Assembly (NCBI RefSeq): GCF_002584535.1
Contig: NZ_NUOT01000007.1
Coordinates: 3,900-53,007 of the forward strand
Origin: Bacillus cereus
Lineage (GTDB): Bacteria; Bacillota; Bacilli; Bacillales; Bacillaceae_G
Length of the DNA stretch: 49,108 nucleotides
Direction of reading: 5' to 3'
Below, in pieces: positions 8,059 through 15,512 of this stretch. A program made the position numbers and the translations under genes. Positions within the stretch are counted from its first letter, which is position 1, and the number at the start of each line of letters is the position of its first letter. The notes under the pieces were generated by a model, which was not told where the DNA came from, ran no database searches, and saw nothing but the letters and a program-made list of their open reading frames with translations.

Positions 8059-9129
8059 TCATTTCTTTTGTGTAATATATTTTTGTTTTAATGCATTGTG
8101 TTCTTCTAACGTTTTCGCATAATACACTTCGCCGCTTGGTGCTGCTAAGAAGTAGTAATAATCTGTTTGGGCAGGCTCTAACGCTGCCTGTATAGAATGC
8201 TTACCAGAATTCGCAATCGGCCCAACTGGAAGCCCTTTTACAACATACGTATTATAAGGCGAATTTACCTTTAAATCGTCATATAACACACGCTCTTTAT
8301 GCTTGCCAAGTGCATATAATACCGTGGGATCTGTTTGTAATGGCATTCCCTTAGCTAAACGATTGTAAAAGACACTGGAAATTTTTTGACGATCTGTAAA
8401 TCCAGTTGCCTCTTCCTCAATTAAAGAAGATAATGTTAAAAGCTGGTGAACGTCCAACTGTTTTTCTTTCATTTTCTCCTTATTTTGAACAATTAGTGCA
8501 TTTGTTTTCTCAAGCATTTCTGTAACAATTTCTTCTAAAGTTGTATCTTTTTTGTAGTAAGAATACGTCGCTGGATATAAATAACCTTCTAACGGATATT
8601 TAATATTGCCATCAAAGATTTTATTTGTTAATAATACCGGATACTTTTGCTGCATTTTTTGGATAAAAGCCTTATCGTTTAATTGGCGTACAACATCATC
8701 TTTATTCCATTTCAGTTCCTTCGCAATTATATCTGCAATTTCAACAATTTGTGCACCTTCTTTAATCGTCAATTTATAAGCAACTGAACGATGGACATTA
8801 CCCGATGACATTTGTTCCATTACATCATCTACATTCATTGACGAATTTAACAAATATGTACCTGCCTGCAAGTTTTTAGATTTAGCTTTTGCATAGAAAC
8901 TAAATACTGTACCATTTTTAATAGCGCCTTTTTCTTCTAAAATCTCTCCAATTTTACTTGTAGATGAGCCTTTGGGAATCTCTACTTCAATTTCTTTTTT
9001 ATTCCCGCTATCAACTGGTTTTAACGCAGATGAAATATACGCATAGACGGACACACAGACCACAAGTAGCGCAATAATTACTATTAAAAAGGCGCGTCTA
9101 CGCTTCTTCCTCACTTGATTCTCTACCAA
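8059..9129 (-). CDS. mltG: Endolytic murein transglycosylase MltG
   Basis: 356 aa. A basic N-terminus (KKRRRAF) and one membrane helix (about 13-33) are followed by a LysM-like subdomain (about 45-120) and the YceG/MltG catalytic domain. The conserved catalytic Glu is in the LSSLIEEEA segment, and the DPTVLYALG and NTYV..GLPVGPI..G motifs are typical. The enzyme cleaves nascent glycan strands at the outer face of the membrane and is thought to set strand length. The start is a TTG 7 nt after GGAGG; no ATG is near. The gene stands between its own terminator and a promoter-like sequence, so it is probably transcribed alone. Confidence 0.93.
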   Translation of the reverse strand: MVENQVRKKRRRAFLIVIIALLVVCVSVYAYISSALKPVDSGNKKEIEVEIPKGSSTSKIGEILEEKGAIKNGTVFSFYAKAKSKNLQAGTYLLNSSMNVDDVMEQMSSGNVHRSVAYKLTIKEGAQIVEIADIIAKELKWNKDDVVRQLNDKAFIQKMQQKYPVLLTNKIFDGNIKYPLEGYLYPATYSYYKKDTTLEEIVTEMLEKTNALIVQNKEKMKEKQLDVHQLLTLSSLIEEEATGFTDRQKISSVFYNRLAKGMPLQTDPTVLYALGKHKERVLYDDLKVNSPYNTYVVKGLPVGPIANSGKHSIQAALEPAQTDYYYFLAAPSGEVYYAKTLEEHNALKQKYITQKK

Positions 9130-9256
9130 AGTTCTTCCTCCTTATTCAATTGTAGACCGTATGTACACACTCTATACAACATCCTACAAAATCGCGACAA
9201 ATCCACCTATCATTTCTAGACAGGCAATTTATTTTTTCTATAATCTGTCTAATTAT

Positions 9257-9284
9257 ACTATAAACAATTATGTAGTTTCGACAA
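9257..9284 (-). promoter_or_regulatory. Candidate sigma-A promoter of mltG
   Basis: TTGTCG and TATAGT are separated by 16 nt on the minus strand, about 130 nt before mltG. A better -10 hexamer, TATAAT, overlaps it but would have a 21-nt spacer. Confidence 0.5.
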
Positions 9285-9314
9285 AAAATCTGTCATTTTG
9301 CACAAGAATACAAA

Positions 9315-9346
9315 AAAAGATGGACTGCATGTACAGCCCATCTTTT
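9315..9346 (-). terminator. Intrinsic terminator of the ireB-ruvX-yrzB operon
   Basis: AAAGATGG pairs with CCATCTTT, with inner CTG/CAG pairs, and a run of T follows on the minus strand. Confidence 0.85.
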
Positions 9347-9353
9347 CAACTAA

Positions 9354-9638
9354 TTACTCTTCGCCCTCTTCTTCTTCAGCAAGCGTGTTAAACATTTCTT
9401 GTACCATTTCCCACTCTTCTTCAGATTCGATTGGAAGTAATGTTCCACCTGATTCATCTTCACTTTGCTCATATGCCATTGCATCGTAAATTGGATCTCC
9501 ATCTTCGTCAACTTCACCAATTGGTGAGAAGACTACATATGATTTATTCCCAAATTTTTCAGCATCAAAAGTGAAAATAATTTCACATAAATGCTCGTTA
9601 CCTTTTTCGTCTACAATTGTAATTTGATTTTCTTCCAT
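9354..9638 (-). CDS. yrzB: DUF1292 family protein YrzB
   Basis: 94 aa, very acidic, with a Glu-rich tail. The NQITIVDEKGNEHLCEIIFTFD start and the SYVVFSPIGE segment are typical of DUF1292. The function is unknown. I place the start at the ATG 6 nt after GAGGTG; an in-frame GTG nine bases earlier is part of that binding site. It is the third gene of ireB-ruvX-yrzB, an order conserved in Firmicutes, where it usually lies between ruvX and mltG. Confidence 0.9.
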   Translation of the reverse strand: MEENQITIVDEKGNEHLCEIIFTFDAEKFGNKSYVVFSPIGEVDEDGDPIYDAMAYEQSEDESGGTLLPIESEEEWEMVQEMFNTLAEEEEGEE

Positions 9639-9650
9639 TTTGGTCACCTC

Positions 9651-10064
9651 TTATTTACTATCTAAATATCCTTGTAAAATCACGACTGCAGCCATCTTAT
9701 CGATAACTTGCTTTCGCTTCTTTCGACTTACATCAGCCGAAATAAGAAGACGTTCCGCTGCCATTGTTGACAGACGCTCGTCCCACAGTATAACCTCTAG
9801 TTGCAGAAGTTCACGCAAGCTTTCAGCATATTGCTGACATGCTTCGCCACGTGAACCGATCGTACCATTCATGTTTTTAGGCAATCCTACTACTATCTTG
9901 TCCACATTGTACTGTTTTACTAACTCAGAAACCCGATCAAAACCAAAAATTTCTCGTTCTTCATTGATTTTAATCGTTTCTAAGCCTTGTGCCGTCCAGC
10001 CCATTTCGTCACTAATCGCAACGCCGACTGTTTTTGTTCCAACATCTAAACCTAATATCCGCAT
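9651..10064 (-). CDS. ruvX: Holliday junction resolvase-like nuclease YqgF/RuvX
   Basis: 137 aa with an RNase H fold. The first strand [16 protein letters not shown] carries the first catalytic Asp (residue 6). VGLPKNMNG holds the typical central motif and [11 protein letters not shown] the late acidic residue. Family members are linked to Holliday junction resolution and to 16S rRNA 5' processing (E. coli YqgF). The gene starts 3 nt after the end of the ireB homologue, with a GAGGAG site inside that gene's end, so the two are translationally linked. The sequence does not show which of the two roles applies here. Confidence 0.92.
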   Translation of the reverse strand: MRILGLDVGTKTVGVAISDEMGWTAQGLETIKINEEREIFGFDRVSELVKQYNVDKIVVGLPKNMNGTIGSRGEACQQYAESLRELLQLEVILWDERLSTMAAERLLISADVSRKKRKQVIDKMAAVVILQGYLDSK

Positions 10065-10067
10065 ATA

Positions 10068-10334
10068 CTACTCCTCACGATGTTGTTTCAAATAAGACTT
10101 CACAAGCTCTTCAATCAGTTCATCACGTTCTAGCTTGCGGATAATGCTTCGTGCATCTTTATGACGAGGTATGTATGCTGGGTCTCCACTTAATAAATAA
10201 CCGACGATTTGGTTAATCGGATTATAGCCTTTTTCTTGAAGTGCATCATACACAGTTAAAAGTACATCGTTTACATGGACACTCTGTTTTTCATCTTGAA
10301 AATTAAACTTCATTGTTTTATCAAAACCGTCCAT
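10068..10334 (-). CDS. yrzL: IreB family regulatory phosphoprotein (DUF965, YrzL)
   Basis: 88 aa, highly conserved family. The DKTMKFNF start holds the N-terminal Thr that is phosphorylated by the Ser/Thr kinase IreK on IreB in Enterococcus, where the protein affects cephalosporin tolerance. The [20 protein letters not shown] core is nearly invariant in Firmicutes. The ATG at 10334 follows GAGGTG by 6 nt; the in-frame GTG before it belongs to the binding site. It is the first gene of ireB-ruvX-yrzB. By analogy, PrkC would be the kinase in this organism, which is inference. Confidence 0.92.
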   Translation of the reverse strand: MDGFDKTMKFNFQDEKQSVHVNDVLLTVYDALQEKGYNPINQIVGYLLSGDPAYIPRHKDARSIIRKLERDELIEELVKSYLKQHREE

Positions 10335-10363
10335 TTTAAGCACCTCACTTATAAGTAGTAAGT

Positions 10364-10392
10364 ATAGGGAGAAGAATTTCTCCTCTCCCTAC
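10364..10392 (-). terminator. Hairpin after alaS
   Basis: TAGGGAGA pairs with TCTCCCTA directly after alaS. It lacks a clear U tract on the minus strand, so it is a weak terminator candidate. Confidence 0.45.
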
Positions 10393-10412
10393 TATTGTAC
10401 ACTACTCTCTCT

Positions 10413-13055
10413 TTATTTTGAAACAGATTTAACGTACTCTTTGACAAATGCTAAAGCTTCATCTACTTGTGCTGGGTTTTTACCACCTGCTTGAGCCATA
10501 TCAGGACGGCCGCCACCGCCACCGCCGCAGCGGGAAGCAACTTCTTTCACAAGTTTACCTGCATGGTATCCTTGGTTGATTAAATCTTTCGTTACACCTG
10601 CTAAGATATTCACTTTGTCATCACTTACAGCTGCTAATACAACCACCGCAGACTCAAGTTTATTCTTTAGGTCATCCATCATTGTACGTAAGTTATTCAT
10701 ATCTGCAACATTCACTTTTGTTGCTAATACATTCACTCCATCAACCGTAAGAACTGAATCTGTTAAGTTTCCAGCCTCAATGTTGCTTAATTTCGCAGCA
10801 AGAGATTCATTCTCTTTTTGAAGTTGCTTCACTTCAGCAAATAGACCATCTACTCTTGTTAAAATATCTTTTGGATTTGTTTTCATTTTACCTGCAGCTT
10901 CTTTTAATAAACCTACTTGATCGTTCATTAATTCGTATGCTGCTTTACCAGTTACAGCCTCAATACGGCGTGTTCCTGCACCGATACCAGACTCAGCAAC
11001 AATTTTGAAAATACCAATAGAAGCTGTGTTATCAACGTGGCAACCACCGCAAAGCTCTAAGCTGTAACCACCTACTTGTACAACGCGTACAACATCTCCG
11101 TATTTTTCACCAAATAATGCCATTGCACCCATTGCTTTTGCTTCTTCGATTGCTTTTTGAGAAATCTCAACATCAATACTTTCCCAAATTTTTTCGTTTA
11201 CGATACGCTCAATTTTTTCTAATTCGTCAGCTTGTACTTGACCGAAGTGAGAGAAGTCAAAGCGTAAACGTTCTGATGTTACAAGAGAACCAGCTTGGTT
11301 AACATGTGTTCCAAGTACATCTTTCAATGCTTGGTGTAAAATATGCGTTGCTGTATGGTTTTTCACAACACTGCTACGGTTTTTCGTATCAATAACAGCT
11401 TTTACAGTCGCTTCTTTCGTTAATGTACCTTCTTCAACAACAATTTTGTGTAAGTTTTGACCATTTGGTGCTTTTTGTACGTCTTTTACAAGAACTTTCA
11501 CACCGTCAGCAAGAAGGTAACCACGGTCTGCAATTTGTCCACCGCTCTCAGCGTAGAATGGTGTTACATCAAGCATTAATTGTCCTTCATCACCCGCTTG
11601 TAAGCTATCTGTGTACTCGCCGTTCTTCACAAGTGCAATAACATTACTTTCTGTAGCAACTGTACCATAGCCAACGAATTCACTAGCTACTTTAATTTCT
11701 CCAAGCACACCGCCCTGAACTTGCATAGAATCAACGTCTTGACGAGCAGCACGTGCACGCTCACGTTGTTTTTCCATTTCAGCTTCAAAACCTGCATGGT
11801 CAACTGTCATACCAGCTTCTTCTGCATATTCTTCTGTTAATTCAATTGGGAAGCCATATGTGTCATATAGACGGAATGCATCTACTCCAGAAATAACAGT
11901 TGTTTTTTCTTCTTTCGCTTTTGCAATTACTTCTGCTAAAATCGCTTCGCCATCATGAAGTGTTTCATGGAAACGCTCTTCTTCGTTTTTCACAACTTTT
12001 GCAATGAAATCTTTCTTTTCAAGAACTTCTGGATAGAAGTCTTTCATTACCTCTCCAACAACTGGTACTAATTCATACATAAATGGACGGTTAATGTTTA
12101 ATTTCTTCGCATAACGAACCGCACGGCGTAATAAACGACGTAATACATAGCCACGGCCTTCGTTAGAAGGAAGAGCTCCATCACCAACAGCAAATGTTAC
12201 TGTACGGATATGATCAGCAATTACTTTAAATGCCATATCTTTCTCTACATCGCCACCGCGATACTTCTCACCAGAGATTGATTCTGTTGCCCCAATCATT
12301 GGCATAAATAGGTCTGTATCAAAATTTGTAGGTACATCTTGAACGATAGATGTCATACGCTCTAGACCCATCCCTGTATCGATGTTTTTCTTTGGAAGTG
12401 GTGTATATGAGCCATCTGGATTATGGTTAAATTGAGAGAATACAAGGTTCCACACTTCTAAGTAGCGCTCGTTTTCTCCGCCTGGGTACAACTCTGGGTC
12501 ACTAAAATCGTTACCGTAAGCTTCTCCGCGGTCATAGAAAATTTCTGTGTTCGGTCCACTTGGTCCTTCACCGATATCCCAGAAGTTTTCTTCTAAACGA
12601 ATAATGCGCTCTTTCGGAACACCCATTTTTTCATTCCAAATTGTAAATGCTTCTTCATCTTCTGGATGAATTGTAACAGATAGTAACTCTTTATCGAATC
12701 CAATCCATTTTTCGCTTGTTAAGAATTCCCAAGCCCATGTAATTGCTTCTTCTTTAAAGTAGTCACCGATTGAGAAGTTTCCTAACATTTCAAAGAATGT
12801 ATGGTGACGAGCTGTTTTCCCAACGTTTTCAATATCATTTGTACGAATTGATTTTTGTGCATTCGTAATACGTGGATTTTGCGGAATTACACGACCATCA
12901 AAGTATTTCTTTAATGTCGCTACACCACTGTTAATCCATAAAAGAGATGGATCCTCATGCGGAACTAATGATGCACTTGGTTCAATTGCATGCCCTTTTT
13001 CCTCAAAAAAGTCTAAAAACATTTGACGAATTTGTGCGCCTGTTAATTGTTTCAT
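10413..13055 (-). CDS. alaS: Alanyl-tRNA synthetase
   Basis: 880 aa, full length. The class II catalytic core is N-terminal ([20 protein letters not shown] region, class II motif 2 type). The editing domain has the zinc ligands in [11 protein letters not shown] and CGGCHV, and clears Ser- and Gly-tRNA errors. The C-terminal DHHA1 domain ends with a Gly-rich segment ([16 protein letters not shown]). It charges tRNA-Ala in the cytoplasm. The start codon follows GGAGG by 7 nt. Expression is set by a T-box leader with a GCU specifier, described separately. Confidence 0.98.
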   Translation of the reverse strand: MKQLTGAQIRQMFLDFFEEKGHAIEPSASLVPHEDPSLLWINSGVATLKKYFDGRVIPQNPRITNAQKSIRTNDIENVGKTARHHTFFEMLGNFSIGDYFKEEAITWAWEFLTSEKWIGFDKELLSVTIHPEDEEAFTIWNEKMGVPKERIIRLEENFWDIGEGPSGPNTEIFYDRGEAYGNDFSDPELYPGGENERYLEVWNLVFSQFNHNPDGSYTPLPKKNIDTGMGLERMTSIVQDVPTNFDTDLFMPMIGATESISGEKYRGGDVEKDMAFKVIADHIRTVTFAVGDGALPSNEGRGYVLRRLLRRAVRYAKKLNINRPFMYELVPVVGEVMKDFYPEVLEKKDFIAKVVKNEEERFHETLHDGEAILAEVIAKAKEEKTTVISGVDAFRLYDTYGFPIELTEEYAEEAGMTVDHAGFEAEMEKQRERARAARQDVDSMQVQGGVLGEIKVASEFVGYGTVATESNVIALVKNGEYTDSLQAGDEGQLMLDVTPFYAESGGQIADRGYLLADGVKVLVKDVQKAPNGQNLHKIVVEEGTLTKEATVKAVIDTKNRSSVVKNHTATHILHQALKDVLGTHVNQAGSLVTSERLRFDFSHFGQVQADELEKIERIVNEKIWESIDVEISQKAIEEAKAMGAMALFGEKYGDVVRVVQVGGYSLELCGGCHVDNTASIGIFKIVAESGIGAGTRRIEAVTGKAAYELMNDQVGLLKEAAGKMKTNPKDILTRVDGLFAEVKQLQKENESLAAKLSNIEAGNLTDSVLTVDGVNVLATKVNVADMNNLRTMMDDLKNKLESAVVVLAAVSDDKVNILAGVTKDLINQGYHAGKLVKEVASRCGGGGGGRPDMAQAGGKNPAQVDEALAFVKEYVKSVSK

Positions 13056-13094
13056 CTATATTTCCTCCTTTAAGAAATTCCATAAAAACAAAAA

Positions 13095-13505
13095 ACTCCC
13101 GTCCCTATAAAAGGGACGAGAGTTAACTCGCGATACCACCCTAATTATGAAATAAAAAGCGGAAGCGTCTCGCTTAAAAGCGGAAGAAATTGAACCAGTC
13201 GAACTGAAAGACGTTTTTTGTCTTTCCGTGAGATTGGGAAATTTCGGAGCTTTTAGACGCTGAAGCTAGATTGCATACTGTAATATGCATTTATTTCATC
13301 ACCTCATGGTGCCGTAACGTGGCAAGACGGCAGGGATTAGCTGCTCTCAGGATTAGCGTTCTGTCACCCTTCATTTAAAACTTCTTTCAGCCGATGGAAG
13401 TTTCTCTCTAAAAATGGACTGTGACATACTCGTTCCGTCATCGATTTCAAATCATATATGATAACATCTTATGATATAAACGTATGTAAGTTTATACTAT
13501 ATGCC
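13095..13505 (-). promoter_or_regulatory. T-box riboswitch of alaS (tRNA-Ala)
   Basis: The minus strand holds the T-box sequence AGGGTGGTATCGCGAG (13142-13127). Its UGGU would pair with an acceptor end of ACCA, fitting the A73 discriminator of tRNA-Ala. The terminator is at 13123-13095 (ACTCTCGTCCCT/AGGGACGGGAGT plus T run). Stem I carries AGTA on the left, the AGAGA-type distal loop, and GAAC-GCT on the right. The specifier GCT (Ala) is at 13357-13355. The leader is about 410 nt, roughly 110 nt longer than a common T-box, because a repeat element sits in stem III. Confidence 0.93.
13158..13267. repeat. Roughly 110-bp inverted-repeat element inside the alaS T-box leader
   Basis: The ends are AGCGGAAGCGTCT and AGACGCTGAAGCT, which form imperfect terminal inverted repeats. 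An inner hairpin has GAAAGAC and GTCTTTC around a T-rich loop. It is flanked by ATGAAATAAA (13147-13156) and TTTATTTCAT (13290-13299), a perfect ten-pair stem that keeps the insert in a closed helix. The ends resemble short palindromic elements I have seen scattered in Bacillaceae genomes (AGCGGAAGCGCC type). Membership in a named family such as bcr is not proven. Confidence 0.6.
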
Positions 13506-13508
13506 AAA

Positions 13509-13537
13509 ATTGTAGCGAATCCGTTTCCATTTGTCAA
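13509..13537 (-). promoter_or_regulatory. Sigma-A promoter of alaS
   Basis: TTGACA and TACAAT are separated by 17 nt on the minus strand; the -35 overlaps the yrrI stop codon. Transcription would begin near 13502, just before T-box stem I. Confidence 0.85.
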
Positions 13538-14592
13538 TGTTTCCAGAGGGGCTTTATATGAACAACGACTGTTCGAATCACCGCTAAAATAGGAACTGAT
13601 ATGAGAAGACCTACAATTCCAGCTATTTCCCCTCCAACAAGTAATGCGAGCATAATAATAACCGGGTGCATACGTAACGATTTCCCAACAATATACGGAG
13701 ATAAAATATTACTTTCAACAAATTGCAAAACGGCAAGTGCAATACTTGCTTTAATAAAAAGATTTGTGGATATCGTTGCTGCAATCATCAATGTCGGAAT
13801 CGCCCCTAAAATAGGACCAAAGTACGGGATTATATCAGTAACTCCAACAATGATTCCTAATAATAGCGGATACTTCATACCAATAAACCAAAATGAAAGA
13901 GCAGACACTCCTCCTAAAACTAAACAAACAAATAATTGCCCTCGAATATAACTTCCAAGTGACTTATCAATCTCCTTCGCCAACATCTGCCCCGTACTAC
14001 GCCATTTACTCGGAACCATCTTCCAAAAGATATGATAAAATTCCCCATAATCTTTCAATATGTAAAATACAATAAATGGAATCAAAAAGATGATAAGCAA
14101 TGAATCTAATACACCACGTGCTGTACTCATCACTTTATTTAATAACGCTTGTATCTTCATTTCAATTCCAATAAAAATCTGCTTTACTTTCTCATGAATA
14201 AATGATGGGAAATTGTCTGTCTGTTCTGTCACACCGTCCATCCAAGAATCATACATTTTCATAAACTGCGGGAATTGCTTATTAACTTCTTGTAACTGCG
14301 CAATCACAATCGGTGTCCCTTTATAAATCCCATAACCGAGACCACCAAAAAAAAGAATATAAATCAGCAAAATAGCAAGTGTACGTGGCATTCCCTCTTT
14401 ATGCAATTTTTCAATTAAGGGATGCAGCAAATAAGCGATAAAACAAGCAATCAAAAATGGTGTAATTGCTACTTTAAATACGAATATAATCGGTGCCCAT
14501 AATGGTTTAATTTTTAAAAAGACAAGCAAACATAGAAACACTAATAATAATAACCCTAATCGATAAATCCAAATAATTTTAAGATTCTTCAA
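13534..14592 (-). CDS. yrrI: AI-2E family transporter YrrI
   Basis: 352 aa polytopic membrane protein with about eight predicted helices: two at the N-terminus, one at about 60-80, a long soluble stretch at about 85-150, then clusters at about 155-175, 205-290 and 300-345. The PYFGPILGAIP and SPYIVGKSLRMHPVIIMLALLVGGEI motifs are typical of the AI-2E (PF01594) family. Some members export the autoinducer-2 signal, others exchange sodium and protons; the substrate here is not known. It lies directly upstream of the alaS promoter, as in B. subtilis. Confidence 0.88.
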   Translation of the reverse strand: MKNLKIIWIYRLGLLLLVFLCLLVFLKIKPLWAPIIFVFKVAITPFLIACFIAYLLHPLIEKLHKEGMPRTLAILLIYILFFGGLGYGIYKGTPIVIAQLQEVNKQFPQFMKMYDSWMDGVTEQTDNFPSFIHEKVKQIFIGIEMKIQALLNKVMSTARGVLDSLLIIFLIPFIVFYILKDYGEFYHIFWKMVPSKWRSTGQMLAKEIDKSLGSYIRGQLFVCLVLGGVSALSFWFIGMKYPLLLGIIVGVTDIIPYFGPILGAIPTLMIAATISTNLFIKASIALAVLQFVESNILSPYIVGKSLRMHPVIIMLALLVGGEIAGIVGLLISVPILAVIRTVVVHIKPLWKH

Positions 14593-14776
14593 GCGAAAAA
14601 CCTCCTCTCCCCTTATTTTGAAAAGAAATAGGGAAGGTTATGTGCAAAACTTTTAAAAAAATAACCGGACTAAAATAATTTCATACGGGCCATACTGTTT
14701 TTTAAAAACTTACATATATTTAACCTAATACGAACAAGCTCTTAAGTCAGCTCGAACATAGGGGAGGAGATATAAA

Positions 14777-14989
14777 ATGATTTGGTTCATGCTCATCCTT
14801 TCAGCACTTTTTATGATACTAGAATGGATTTGTATTGGATTTGGTATTTGGAAGGGATTCTTCACACGTTCAACGCGAAAGGAACGTGCAAAACAGCTAT
14901 GGTATTACGGGGTTCTTGGTATTGGATGTTACGGGCTTTCTTATCTTTTTTCTGAAATTGGACTGTTTTATTTATACACAAGTACATGA
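14777..14989 (+). CDS. Small two-helix membrane protein of unknown function
   Basis: 70 aa. Two hydrophobic segments (about 2-26 and 42-68) are separated by a short basic loop (KGFFTRSTRKERAK), so both ends probably face the same side of the membrane. A strong GGGGAGGAG ribosome binding site precedes the ATG and a bidirectional terminator follows. It is on the plus strand and divergent from yrrI. The family is not recognised. The ribosome binding site and terminator support it as a real gene. Confidence 0.7.
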   Translation: MIWFMLILSALFMILEWICIGFGIWKGFFTRSTRKERAKQLWYYGVLGIGCYGLSYLFSEIGLFYLYTST

Positions 14990-14992
14990 AAA

Positions 14993-15016
14993 AACTCCCT
15001 AATAAATAAGGGAGTT
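14993..15016. terminator. Bidirectional terminator between the 70-aa gene and yrzQ
   Basis: AACTCCCT pairs with AGGGAGTT between two converging genes. Confidence 0.75.
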
Positions 15017-15035
15017 CTTCACTTTATAGAAATGA

Positions 15036-15164
15036 TTATAGATATGATTTAATCATTTTACGCGCTCTTTTCATATTTCGTTTGGAAAATACGTCTTGTT
15101 TACGTGCATATTGATACGCTGCAGCCCCAATACCTAATGCGATTAATGAATTGCGTACGTTCAA
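15036..15164 (-). CDS. yrzQ: Very small protein, YrzQ-like (DUF3918)
   Basis: 42 codons, read by eye on the minus strand. It begins with TTG 6 nt after GGGGGA. The product starts MNVRNSLIALGIGAAAYQYA, a small hydrophobic helix, followed by a strongly basic tail (ARKQDVFSKRNMKRARKM). This matches the DUF3918/YrzQ layout of a small membrane-anchored basic peptide, and the position between yrzR and yrrI fits B. subtilis. Gene callers with a 50-60 codon limit will miss it. The function is unknown. Confidence 0.75.
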   Translation of the reverse strand: MNVRNSLIALGIGAAAYQYARKQDVFSKRNMKRARKMIKSYL

Positions 15165-15182
15165 AGTAAATCCCCCTTTTGA

Positions 15183-15371
15183 TTATCCGATAGTTCGTTC
15201 ATTCTCATCAAATAAATCATCAAGAGAACTAAGCGAGCCATCTTCCTCTACTTGATGCGTATGGATTTTCCCCTTTGAAACCGATAATTCAATATAACAG
15301 TTCCAGCAATAAAATTGGTTGACACCTATTTTCCCAATATCTTTTCCTTTGCAATTTGGACAACTGAACAT
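15183..15371 (-). CDS. yrzR: Small zinc-ribbon protein, YrzR-like
   Basis: 62 aa. CPNC at 4-7 and CWNC at 22-25 form a zinc ribbon, followed by an acidic tail (about 42-60) with SSLDDLFDENE. It is probably a cytoplasmic metal-binding protein or a partner of a larger complex. It lies between recD2 and yrzQ as in B. subtilis. An AGGAG lies 11 nt before the ATG, a long spacing. The function is unknown; the name rests on gene order and the ribbon. Confidence 0.7.
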   Translation of the reverse strand: MFSCPNCKGKDIGKIGVNQFYCWNCYIELSVSKGKIHTHQVEEDGSLSSLDDLFDENERTIG

Positions 15372-15437
15372 ATGGCTTTCATCTCCTTACAGTCTCCCAG
15401 ATCCTATTCGCCATTATGTCCAAACTGCATTCATTTA

Positions 15438-15466
15438 TACATACTAGAACTGCCTTATACTTTCAA
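15438..15466 (-). promoter_or_regulatory. Candidate sigma-A promoter of yrzR-yrzQ
   Basis: TTGAAA and TATGTA are separated by 17 nt on the minus strand, about 65 nt before yrzR. Confidence 0.4.
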
Positions 15467-15512
15467 AATAACGCTTTCTATATTGAAAGTTTCACTATAT
15501 AATTTCACCTTG

